Source: a virus. From it: a stretch of 64,000 bases of DNA. The notes below the pieces were generated by a model that saw nothing but the letters and a program-made list of their open reading frames with translations, did no database searches and was not told the DNA's origin. The stretch spans positions 30,877 through 94,876 of IMG/VR virus record IMGVR_UViG_3300032307_000652; one strand, written 5' to 3'. A program made the translations under genes and the position numbers. Of the stretch, positions 1 to 8,700 are shown one piece after another. Within the stretch, counting starts at the first letter, position 1; each line of letters begins with the position of its first letter.

Positions 1-425
1 TTTGTTAATTCAGATGGTGTAAACCATAATAATTCATTAATTTCACGACCTGCTGGAATTTCATAAATTTGTTGGTTTGGGACTAACGTGATATAATCTT
101 TTTTAAGAACCCAATCTCCAAGTGGGGATGATTGTAAACCAACTATTTTAGAATATGCTTGGGCATATCTATTTTCAAAATCTAAACTTTTAGTAACGAA
201 AGCTCTTGATAAAGATTGTGTATCTAAATTTAAGTTATTTAATGAAGTCCATTGTGACTCAATTAACCAATCTTGAACGTATTGGGCGTAATCCCCAATA
301 GAAAATTCTAAGATTGAGTCCATTTGTTCATCTTCCAATTCAATAGAACGAATTGGAGCTCCTAATACGTGTCTAACTTTTGTGTATAGTTGACTTCTGT
401 ATGGTTCGGCGATTATTGTATTCAT
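1..425 (-). CDS. Probable neck protein, gp13-like (incomplete at left edge)
   Basis: The 141 visible residues start at the ATG at 425 and run off the window without a stop, so the C-terminus is missing. Residues 21-30 read LGAPIRSIEL, followed by a helix with EDEQM and an aromatic FSIGDYAQYV segment. This LGxP...IEL...EQ...Y pattern is what I associate with the N-terminus of T4-type neck proteins (gp13) in marine myoviruses, which with gp14 seal the portal after packaging. The gp14-like and gp15-like genes nearby support this. A TATTTATA element lies 15 nt upstream of the start. It could instead be another virion protein. Confidence 0.5.
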   Translation of the reverse strand, partial: MNTIIAEPYRSQLYTKVRHVLGAPIRSIELEDEQMDSILEFSIGDYAQYVQDWLIESQWTSLNNLNLDTQSLSRAFVTKSLDFENRYAQAYSKIVGLQSSPLGDWVLKKDYITLVPNQQIYEIPAGREINELLWFTPSELT

Positions 426-440
426 GAAGTGATATTTTTA

Positions 441-448
441 TATAAATA
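441..448 (-). promoter_or_regulatory. TATTTATA late-type element before the neck gene
   Basis: TATTTATA on the minus strand, 15 nt before the ATG at 425, inside the 23-nt gap after the SOD-fusion gene. Confidence 0.5.
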
Positions 449-1954
449 TCAATTCAGAGTATAAATTAAATCTTGTGTTGGGATTTTAAACATACTTGAA
501 CTAAAAGCTACTGTTTTGTTTTTAAAAATATAAACTTCTTTGTTAAGATTTGAGAAAATTAATAAGTCGGTATTAAATTTTTTGACAAACCCTTTGATTT
601 TAATATGGTAAAAACCTTCAATTACTTCCATATTTAAAATTGGTTTTACTTGAGCTGTTTGTATTTTATCATCAAAATTAACTGTTAAATCTGTACCCGC
701 AAAATCTTCTTTTGAACCTAAACTACCTACGATAACCGCGGTACCATCTCCGAATTCTTTATTGATTTTTTTAGCGACATACTCCTCAAGTTGACCACCT
801 TTGTCATGTGTTCTTTTTAAAAGTTTCATAATTTTATCAAGAGTTTTAGAACCTTTAAAAATTCTTTCACCAAAAAAACTCAGATATTCACAAAATTTAT
901 TTATTTCTTCTACTTGTTGTGAAGGTGTTACCCCAATAAAATTTAATGTGGGTTTATTTAGTTTTGTAAGAACAGCATTTAAATCATCAACTAAAATTTT
1001 AAACCCAATATAGTTTGTATTTAATTTATTAATTACTGAACGACCTGGTTGTTCTAAGTCGTAAATACCTGAAGACGAACCTTCAGAGTATTGATTGTTT
1101 TCACGCCACTTATCAGATAAAACTCTTTTTAATGTATTATCAATACATCTTCTATAAGTCCAAAGAACATTTTTATTATTACTAAAAATATCTGAATAAT
1201 CAGATACGTTTTCGTATAAAAGTTTTTTTTGTGAAATTGACTCGTTCAATTTTTTTTCAGTTTTTGATTTGTATAACTCGTTAACAAATTCCCAATTAAT
1301 TACGTCCCAAAAATTTTCAATATATTCGTCTCTTTTGTTTTGGTATTTTAAATAATAAGCGTGTTCCCACAAATCTAAACCTAACAACGGAAAACCACCT
1401 TTGTTTATTATGTTCATAAGTGGGTTGTCCTGATTTGAAGTTGACATAACTTTTAATCTACCAGTATCGGTTAACACTAACCAACACCATCCTGAACCAA
1501 ATCTTTTTCTTGAGATTTCTTCAAATTTAGTTTTGAAGTTACGATATGTTCCAAATTGTTTAACAATCTTTTCAAACACTTCACCACTTGGTTTTTGTGG
1601 GGTTGGTGATAACATCTTCCAAAACAATGCGTGATTAAATGCTCCACCTGCGTTGTTTCTTATTGTTGTATTATACTTTGAAATTTGTTTAACAATGTTT
1701 TCTAATTCAACATCACCATAATCTTTTTTACGAAGAGCTGAATTTAATTTTTTCACATACCCCTTGTAATGTTTTTGATAATGAAACTTCATTGTTTCGG
1801 GGTCAATAAATCTTCTTAATGATGCGTATCCATAAGGTAATTTATCAATACCTATGGTTTTCATTTCGTTAATAAAAAATTTGGTTTCAGGTTGAGTTTC
1901 CTCACCTAATATGCGACTAACTAATGACTCTGATACTAAATTTAACGATTTCAT
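449..1954 (-). CDS. Mn-type superoxide dismutase fused to a PD-(D/E)XK nuclease-like domain
   Basis: The protein has 501 residues; a normal Fe/Mn SOD has about 200. Residues 31-230 are a complete SOD: metal ligands H58 (FHYQKH), H108 (NNAGGAFNH), D194 and H198 (DLWEHAYY), and the active-site Tyr at Y66. Gly at 104 with Gln at 175 (SNQDNPL) is the Gly/Gln arrangement of Mn enzymes. Residues 1-30 are an extra leader (MKSLNLVSESLVSRILGEE) resembling T4 capsid-targeting peptides. Residues 231-380 are not recognised. Residues 385-440 have E390/E391 in a helix, then GTDL (D422) and QVK (K437), the E-D-(E/Q)xK layout of PD-(D/E)XK nucleases. SOD function is well supported; nuclease activity and packaging into the head are inferred. 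Confidence 0.85.
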   Translation of the reverse strand: MKSLNLVSESLVSRILGEETQPETKFFINEMKTIGIDKLPYGYASLRRFIDPETMKFHYQKHYKGYVKKLNSALRKKDYGDVELENIVKQISKYNTTIRNNAGGAFNHALFWKMLSPTPQKPSGEVFEKIVKQFGTYRNFKTKFEEISRKRFGSGWCWLVLTDTGRLKVMSTSNQDNPLMNIINKGGFPLLGLDLWEHAYYLKYQNKRDEYIENFWDVINWEFVNELYKSKTEKKLNESISQKKLLYENVSDYSDIFSNNKNVLWTYRRCIDNTLKRVLSDKWRENNQYSEGSSSGIYDLEQPGRSVINKLNTNYIGFKILVDDLNAVLTKLNKPTLNFIGVTPSQQVEEINKFCEYLSFFGERIFKGSKTLDKIMKLLKRTHDKGGQLEEYVAKKINKEFGDGTAVIVGSLGSKEDFAGTDLTVNFDDKIQTAQVKPILNMEVIEGFYHIKIKGFVKKFNTDLLIFSNLNKEVYIFKNKTVAFSSSMFKIPTQDLIYTLN

Positions 1955-1958
1955 TAAT

Positions 1959-1966
1959 TATAAATA
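1959..1966 (-). promoter_or_regulatory. TATTTATA late-type element before the SOD fusion
   Basis: TATTTATA on the minus strand in the 13-nt gap between the helicase stop and the SOD-fusion ATG, only 4 nt from the start codon. Confidence 0.5.
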
Positions 1967-1967
1967 C

Positions 1968-3728
1968 TTACTTACTATTGATTTCGTTAAGTATTTGTTC
2001 AACAATATCTACAGAATTTTCATCTACATCACCCATAACCGTACCAATAATCTGTTTCTTCTTTATAAGAATGTCGTAGATAACACCTTCGATTGTATTT
2101 TCAAATAGTGGGTAGTACACTGAAACTGAATTTTTTTGACCGTATCTGTAAGCTCTGTCTTCCGCCTGACTATGTTCTGCAGGAACAAATGATAAGTCAT
2201 TCATAATAACCGCTTCACCTGCCGTGAGTGTTAATCCAACACCTGCCGCTTTCATATTACCACAAAAAACTTGTATTTTATCACTTTCTTGGAACTTGTC
2301 AACAGCATCTTGTCTTGCAGGTTTTGATGTTGACCCATCTAAATAAACAGATTTCTTACCAAAATGTTCGTGTATCTTTTTAAGTGGTTCAGTAAAGTTA
2401 CTGAAGATAATAACTTTTTTACCCTGCTCAATAATGTTCTCAGCAAGTTCAATTGTAATCGGTATTTTTTCTTCTGCAATAACTTGTCTTACTTTCATAA
2501 GTTTTGTAAACTGAACTGATAATGATTTTGATTCATCTTGTCTGTTATTATACCAATCATAATACTCACCCATCAAACCTTCGTATAATCTTGATTTCAA
2601 ACGAAGGTAAACAGGTGTCATAATTTTTTCAGGTAAATCTAAAACATCAGTTTTTAATCTTCTCAAAATTTGACGAGAAGTTCTTTCTCTTAACTCCTCC
2701 AAGTTTGATGCTCCTGTCACATTCCAAATCTTTTTACCTCCAACTCTAAACTGATATCCACCACAATATCTAATAGCATATGCTTGCCAGTTTTGACTTA
2801 CAGGACTATCAATAAGTTTTAAAATATTGTAGTAATTCATTGGACGAGAAGTCATTGGTGTTCCCGTTAGTAACCATAATTTTTTAATATTTTTGGTTAC
2901 ATCCATTATAATCTTTGTTCTTTGAGCTTGAGCATTTGAAACGTAATGTGCTTCGTCAATTACAACCAAATCAAATTTTGAATTAAGGATTGTTGAGTTT
3001 AATTTATCTTTTGGGTCGTGGAAGTTTTTAAGAATGTCGTAGTTAACAATCACGTAATCCGCTTGTTCAAACTTTTTACCCTCACAGATATAAACTGACT
3101 TGTCGGTATAGTTTTTAATTTCTCTTTCCCAATTTATTTTGAGTGATGCTGGACAAATAATTAAAACTCTATTTGCTCCACTTTCTAAAGATGCAATAAC
3201 GGTACTTGTTGTTTTACCAAGTCCCATATCATCCGCTAAAATAAACTTGTCGTTCTTTAATAACTTTTCAATTGCTTCTTTTTGGTGAGCAAGTGGTGGT
3301 CGGTTCTCATATTTTGTATAATCAACATCAACCAAGTTTTCAGTGTATTGTTTAATAACCGCTGCTTTGGGTATCCAAAAATCATGAATAGTCTCACCAC
3401 TAAAAATCTTACCCCAAATATGATATGATTTATCTTTCTCAATTAAAATCTTTTCAACATAGATTTTATCAGGTTCCTTAATAAATGGATTATCGGCAAC
3501 AAGTTTTTGAGAAAAATACGAGTCAATCTCAACCCATTTCTTGGCAACTTTTGGAACTACTGAATTATATTCAATAACATAATCACATTGGGCTCTCGTA
3601 GGGACATATTTTTTATTTGACTCAATCTGTTTTTTTAATTTAAGGATATAGTTATTTGAGCCCTGATAATTTTCAAGAATGGATATTGCCTGTTGTTCAA
3701 CACTTAAATGTCCCGTGGAAGTCGTCAA
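1968..3728 (-). CDS. SNF2-family helicase / ATPase, SMARCAL1-like
   Basis: A 586-residue protein with both SNF2 helicase lobes. The Q-like LAHQ is at about 147, Walker A DDMGLGKTT at 166-174 and DEAH near 260. Motif III is LLTGTPM, and the C-lobe ends with QAEDRAYRYGQ carrying the arginine fingers. The compact single-protein layout resembles SMARCAL1/HARP-type annealing helicases and the phage SNF2-like enzymes that may do fork remodelling as T4 UvsW does. The start must be TTG at 3728, since no ATG or GTG lies upstream of the motifs in this frame. It is the first gene of the minus-strand unit and is followed 13 nt later by the SOD fusion. SNF2 call firm; role inferred. Confidence 0.85.
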   Translation of the reverse strand: MTTSTGHLSVEQQAISILENYQGSNNYILKLKKQIESNKKYVPTRAQCDYVIEYNSVVPKVAKKWVEIDSYFSQKLVADNPFIKEPDKIYVEKILIEKDKSYHIWGKIFSGETIHDFWIPKAAVIKQYTENLVDVDYTKYENRPPLAHQKEAIEKLLKNDKFILADDMGLGKTTSTVIASLESGANRVLIICPASLKINWEREIKNYTDKSVYICEGKKFEQADYVIVNYDILKNFHDPKDKLNSTILNSKFDLVVIDEAHYVSNAQAQRTKIIMDVTKNIKKLWLLTGTPMTSRPMNYYNILKLIDSPVSQNWQAYAIRYCGGYQFRVGGKKIWNVTGASNLEELRERTSRQILRRLKTDVLDLPEKIMTPVYLRLKSRLYEGLMGEYYDWYNNRQDESKSLSVQFTKLMKVRQVIAEEKIPITIELAENIIEQGKKVIIFSNFTEPLKKIHEHFGKKSVYLDGSTSKPARQDAVDKFQESDKIQVFCGNMKAAGVGLTLTAGEAVIMNDLSFVPAEHSQAEDRAYRYGQKNSVSVYYPLFENTIEGVIYDILIKKKQIIGTVMGDVDENSVDIVEQILNEINSK

Positions 3729-3774
3729 AATATTTTAATTAACTATACAACTATAATAATAATCAAAAAAGAAA

Positions 3775-3782
3775 TATTTATC
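3775..3782 (+). promoter_or_regulatory. TATTTATC late-type element before the gp14-like gene
   Basis: TATTTATC, 3 nt before the ATG at 3786, in the 57-nt divergent region between the minus-strand helicase and the plus-strand neck gene. Confidence 0.5.
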
Positions 3783-3785
3783 AAT

Positions 3786-4301
3786 ATGTCAAATAGAATA
3801 GTTCCAATAACAAGATTAGGTAAATTTTTCGGAGCGGAAGATTACAACTTAGATATTAGTATGGGGAGAGAATGGTTAGAAGGTGATATGAACTTCACTC
3901 TTGTACTATATCGTGTTGACAAACAGAAGACAAATGTTGATGATGTTTATGGTGAGGCGTCGGTTGATGGGATTAAATTTTTACCCCCTGTTGAGTTTAA
4001 GGCTTTTTTACAAATTGTTGCCCCTGAAAATAAATTTCTTGGGTCAAGTAAGATTAATCAAATGGAACCAGGTAACGCAAGAATTTCTGTTTACCAAAAA
4101 CATTTAGATGAATTAGAAATCGATATTGAACTTGGAGATTATATTGGATATTATGAAACTGAAACCCAAGTGAGGTATTATGTGGTTAATAATGATGGTC
4201 GTGTTGTTTCAGATAACAAACACACATACGCAGGATATAAACCATTTTATAGAACAATAAACGCATCTCCTGTAATGGAAAACGAATTTAGAGGATTATA
4301 A
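3786..4301 (+). CDS. Probable neck / head-completion protein, gp14-like
   Basis: 171 residues from the ATG at 3786, chosen because the TATTTAT element ends just upstream; the reading frame stays open to 3708 without a better start. The protein has an aromatic LVLYRVDKQK strand, a DDVYGE motif, a variable helical middle, and then an ELGDYIGYYE turn with beta strands and YKPFYRTI. T4 gp14 has the same order (aromatic strand, D/S-x-x-F-GE, EGDLIYF, EPYDPFY), so a gp14-like neck role is likely. It lies three genes from the gp13-like gene and just before the gp15-like gene. Similarity is by layout, not strong identity. Confidence 0.5.
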   Translation: MSNRIVPITRLGKFFGAEDYNLDISMGREWLEGDMNFTLVLYRVDKQKTNVDDVYGEASVDGIKFLPPVEFKAFLQIVAPENKFLGSSKINQMEPGNARISVYQKHLDELEIDIELGDYIGYYETETQVRYYVVNNDGRVVSDNKHTYAGYKPFYRTINASPVMENEFRGL

Positions 4302-4302
4302 A

Positions 4303-4461
4303 ATGAAAATTATTATTTCTGAAAAACAATTAAGAATGATTGTTGAGACAATACAAGATGGTAGGGTGATTTGTGATTGTGGTTGGTCTTGGGACTTATC
4401 TGACGGAGGAAACGACCCATATATTTGTCATAAATGTGGTAATAATAATGAAGAAAAATAA
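4303..4461 (+). CDS. Small zinc-ribbon protein (52 aa)
   Basis: A 52-codon gene starting 1 nt after the neck gene stop and ending in a TAATG overlap with the next gene, so translation is probably coupled. The C-terminal half has C24-x-C26 and C42-x-x-C45 around GWSWDLSDGG, a short zinc ribbon of a kind I have seen often in uncultured phage genomes. The N-terminus (MKIIISEKQLRMIVE) is a basic amphipathic helix. The function is not known. Position among neck genes suggests a virion or cargo protein, but this is inference. Composition and tight spacing argue that it is a real gene. Confidence 0.75.
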   Translation: MKIIISEKQLRMIVETIQDGRVICDCGWSWDLSDGGNDPYICHKCGNNNEEK

Positions 4462-5513
4462 TGGCGTTACCTAAAATTAAAAAAACTTTACCTTTAACAT
4501 ACCCTCCTGTCGGTTATGAAAGAAGATTAGAACTTCTTGAAGATATCAATAAGGACGGAACTTACTTGCCTAAATCTATTTTACATGAAGATTTAGATAG
4601 AGGTTTTTTGGATTTTGTTAAAAACGATTTAAAAACGGTTGTTGGTGGAAAAGTTGTCAGAGTTGTTGATATATTAATGACAACTCAGAATTGGGCTCAA
4701 TTCACACAAACTTGGGATTTTAATAACATTGATAAAAATGTTCAACCTCCAATTATTACAACAGTAAGAACACCTGAAGTAAAATTTGGGTCATTACCTT
4801 CATTAAGATATAATATACCAAATAGAAAACAATATTATTATGCTGCGGTCCCAACATGGGATGGACAAAGAAAAGGTATGGATATATATACTATTCCACA
4901 ACCAGTTCCTGTTGATATAAAATTTTCAGTTAAAATTATCTGTAATAGAATGAGAGAATTGAATAAATTCAATCAAATTGTTATCGAAAAATTTGCGTCT
5001 CGTCAAGCTTATACTCAAATTAAAGGACATTACATTCCAATAACACTTGACGAAGTATCTGATGAATCGGTTATGGATGTGGAAAAAAGAAGATATTATA
5101 TACAATCTTACGCTTTCACACTACAAGGATTTTTAAGTGATGAAGAAGAATATGAAGTTAAACCTGCAATTAGTAGGAGTTTAATGTTAGTTGAGTTAGA
5201 CAACAGAAAGAAAAAAGTAAAAAGAAAACAATACCCACCAAATCCTGACCAATATGTTTTTAATGCTAATTTTCCTGTAGGTGTAACTTCTTATACTCAA
5301 ACATTTAGTTATTCGGCAAATATTAATATTAATGGTGATGTTAATATAAACACGTATGAATTCTTAATTAACGGGTTATATTATGGAAACAATATTACAA
5401 CATTACCCGCTGGTGTGATACAAATTAATACAAATGATATTTTAACTATTAATATTGTTAAAACAAATAACGCTCAACCATCGTCATTTAATTTAGTTTC
5501 AACACTAATCTAA
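4461..5513 (+). CDS. Probable tail terminator / sheath stabiliser, gp15-like
   Basis: 350 residues. The N-terminus is basic and proline-rich (LPLTYPPVGYERR). The central part (about 150-250) has PVPVDIKFSVKI, then RMRELNKFNQIVIEKF, then YIPITLDEV and a final SYAFTLQGFL strand. This beta-helix-beta order is the one expected for T4 gp15-type tail completion proteins, which cap the tube and sheath and join the neck. The last about 95 residues look like an added Ig-like beta domain. Its place after neck genes and before the sheath fits. The first codon overlaps the zinc-ribbon stop. Call by layout and context. Confidence 0.5.
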   Translation: MALPKIKKTLPLTYPPVGYERRLELLEDINKDGTYLPKSILHEDLDRGFLDFVKNDLKTVVGGKVVRVVDILMTTQNWAQFTQTWDFNNIDKNVQPPIITTVRTPEVKFGSLPSLRYNIPNRKQYYYAAVPTWDGQRKGMDIYTIPQPVPVDIKFSVKIICNRMRELNKFNQIVIEKFASRQAYTQIKGHYIPITLDEVSDESVMDVEKRRYYIQSYAFTLQGFLSDEEEYEVKPAISRSLMLVELDNRKKKVKRKQYPPNPDQYVFNANFPVGVTSYTQTFSYSANININGDVNINTYEFLINGLYYGNNITTLPAGVIQINTNDILTINIVKTNNAQPSSFNLVSTLI

Positions 5514-5659
5514 CGTTCCCCGTAGATATCTTTTTTTTCCTCACAATTATCCTTAATTAGTTTTTCTAAAAACTTATGAATTTTTAAACCATGTTTCATA
5601 CAGTAGTCCTTTAGGATTTTATGACTGTCAGGGGATATTTTTATATTCTTAATTTCCAA
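5510..5659 (-). CDS. Small ribbon-helix-helix-like protein (49 aa), antisense insert
   Basis: A 49-codon minus-strand frame in the gap between the gp15-like and sheath genes. It starts at TTG (5659), as several genes here do, and its stop overlaps the stop of the gp15-like gene. The protein has a short strand (IKNIKISPDSH), a first helix (KILKDYCMKHG) and a second helix (KIHKFLEKLIKDNCEE), matching the strand-helix-helix layout of Arc/MetJ-type DNA-binding proteins. A TATTTATA element lies 34 nt upstream on the same strand. It may be a small regulator; targets are unknown. Non-ATG start and size keep confidence moderate. Confidence 0.6.
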   Translation of the reverse strand: MEIKNIKISPDSHKILKDYCMKHGLKIHKFLEKLIKDNCEEKKDIYGER

Positions 5660-5693
5660 GGTAGAAAAAAGGTAGAATTTATTCTTACTGATT

Positions 5694-5701
5694 TATAAAT
5701 A
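5694..5701 (-). promoter_or_regulatory. TATTTATA element before the 49-aa antisense gene
   Basis: TATTTATA read on the minus strand, 34 nt before the TTG at 5659. It forms a divergent pair with the plus-strand element at 5738. Confidence 0.5.
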
Positions 5702-5737
5702 GTTAGTAATGCCATTAGTTTTTGATTAGAATGACAA

Positions 5738-5745
5738 TATTTATC
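5738..5745 (+). promoter_or_regulatory. TATTTATC element before the tail sheath gene
   Basis: TATTTATC, 34 nt before the sheath ATG. The same distance separates the divergent element and its gene. Confidence 0.5.
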
Positions 5746-5779
5746 AATAAATAAATTTTTAAAAACATTTAAAATAAAC

Positions 5780-8700
5780 ATGGCAACATCAAACAAAGTT
5801 TTCGTCTCGCCGGGTGTATATACATCAGAAAGAGACTTATCATTTGTTTCACAAAGTGTCGGAGTTACTACTTTAGGTATAGTTGGGGAAACCTTGAGAG
5901 GTCCAGCGTTTGAACCTATATTCATTTCAAGCTACGGAGAATTTGAAACTTACTTCGGTAGTACACTTCCTGAAAAATTTGTGAATACACAAATCCCAAA
6001 ATATGAAGCTGCATACATTGCTAAATCATATTTACAACAATCAAATCAACTTTTTGTAACAAGAGTTTTAGGTTTATCAGGTTATGACGCAGGTCCTTCT
6101 TGGTCTATCACAACAGTTGCTAATGTTGATTGTAATACTATTGGAATTACTGGTGGAACTTCATTTAGTTTTGACTTTACGGGTTCAACCGCATCAACAA
6201 CTTCAATACAGTTTACTTCAGCAGTCCCTTCAGTGATTTCAGGTAATACTTATTACTCAAATAACTACACAGCATTTGATGGTACTAATTCATCAATATT
6301 GTCAGATTTAAGAAGTCAGATATCAAGTATTTTATCAACTAATTCATTATCTGCAACATCAGCATATTATTTTGGTCCTGTTTCAGGAACTCAAGTTAAC
6401 GCAAATGTTGTTGCGGGTTTAACTTCCGCAACAAATGTGTTTGATGTTGATAGTATAAGTGCTTCAACAATAGATTATTGTTCAGGTACAAATGACGCTT
6501 GGTTCTATGCTAACTTCGTACCGCCAGCAACAGGTGAGGCGTATTACGGAAACTCTTTCTATACTAATATTAGTTCTTTATCAGGAAGTGCGTTTAGTAC
6601 CGCTGGAAGTTTTACAGGAACTGTTTCAGGTTATTATTATGGATTTTCAGGTTTAACTTATTCAGGTTATAATGATTTAGTAATTGCGACACTTCGTTCA
6701 AGAGGGGTAACTAATTATTCATCTACTCAACATGGTCCTGAATATCAAGTAACAGGAACTTCTGACGTTCAAATGATTTGTACAGGAAGTTACTCTGCGG
6801 TAACTCAAAATCCATTTGCGACATTTGTAATTTCAGGTTTAAGTTACGATTCAACATCATTTAGTTTTGAAACGTCTTTTACACCTTCAAACGCTAACTT
6901 TATAACTAAAGTATTTGGAGTTGAAAACTTCGCTAAAGACCAATCTGAAGTTCCTTTGTTTGTTGAAGAAAGATATTCTACATTGTTATCTTACGGATAT
7001 AATAAAGGATTTATTAGAGGATTAAATTGTTCTTTAATATCTTTACCTGAAGCAAGAAATAATAATATTGATTCAATCGCATATTATTTAGAAAGATATC
7101 AAACTCCACAATCACCATGGGTTGTTTCAGAATTACGTGGTAATTTAGTTTACAGATTATTCAGAGCTGTTACAATTTCTGACGGAAATGATGCGAACGC
7201 TGAAATTAAAATTTCAATCGCAAACATTTCATTTAACAATGGAACATTTGATTTAATTGTTAGAGATTTCTTTGACACAGATTCTAACCCTGTTGTTTTA
7301 GAGAAATTCACTAATTGTAGTATGAATCCTGGTGAAAACAACTACGTAGCTAAAAAAGTTGGTAGTTCAGATGGTGAGTTCGCAATAAAATCAAAATTCA
7401 TTATGGTTGAAATTAACACGGAAGCTCCAGTTGACGCTCTTCCTTGTGGTTTTGAAGGTTTTGAAACTCGTAAATACACAGGTGCTAAATCACCGTTCCA
7501 AATTTATAAAACAAAGTATGACTATCCTGGTGAAGTTATTTACAACCCACCATTTGGAACTACTGCTGGTTTAGATAATGCGGTTCAAAGTTCAGGTGAT
7601 AACATAAGAAGAACTTATTTAGGTATTTCTTCAGCAGTGGCTTTCTCATCAGACTCACCAGGTTATGACCCTGATTTCTTCCAATATAAAGGAATGCCAA
7701 ATCCAATAACAACAACTTGTACTGAGCCAAGTCATGTAAGTTGGGGATTACAAACTAAAGGTTTCCACATGGATAGTGGAGCAACTTCGGTAACAATAGC
7801 AAATGTTTACTCAAATAGTGGACAAACAGCGTTTTATGTTGGAGCTGGGTCATTTAGTTCTGAACCTACTTCACAAACTAGCCCATATTACTTCTTGTAT
7901 TCTCGTAAGTTTACTTTCTTGGTACAAGGTGGTTTTGATGGATGGGATATCTATCGTGAATACAGAACAAATGCTGACCGTTACAGATTAGGTAACACTG
8001 GTTATAAACAAGGAGCGTTAGCGGGTTGTGTACCTTACACAGATGCTACAGGATGGGGAGCGTTTAAACAAATCACAGTTGGTGATAACACAGTTGATTA
8101 CGCAAACACTGACTATTATGCATACCTATTGGGTGTTCAACAATTCGCAAATCCTGAGGTAACAAATATCAATGTGTTAGTAACACCTGGTATTGATTAT
8201 GTTAACAATGGTGATTTAGTAGAACAAGTAATTGATATTGTTGAGAATGACAGAGCGGACTCAATCTACATCTGTACAACTCCTGATTTCAATTTATTAC
8301 AACCTTCAACTTCAATGGATAATTTAATTTACCCACAAGAAGCGGTTGATAACTTGGAAAACACTAATATTGATTCTAACTATACCGCAACTTACTACCC
8401 ATGGGTTCTTACTCGTGATACGGTAAATAACACTCAAATCTATATTCCAGCAACGGCTGAAGCAACAAGAAACTTCGCGTTAACAGATAACATCGCGTTC
8501 CCATGGTTCGCAACTGCTGGTTATACAAGAGGTGTGGTAAATGCGGTTAGAGCTCGTAAGAGATTAACTCAAGAAGATAGAGATACTCTTTACAAAGGAA
8601 GAATTAACCCAATCGCAACTTTCAACGACGTTGGAACTGTTATTTGGGGTAATAAAACTCTTCAAATTAGAGAGTCAGCTCTTGACAGAATTAACGTAAG

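Noticed and set aside
3708-3785. 26-codon upstream extension of the gp14-like gene
   Set aside because: It would overlap the divergent helicase start and run through the TATTTATC element; ATG 3786 fits better.
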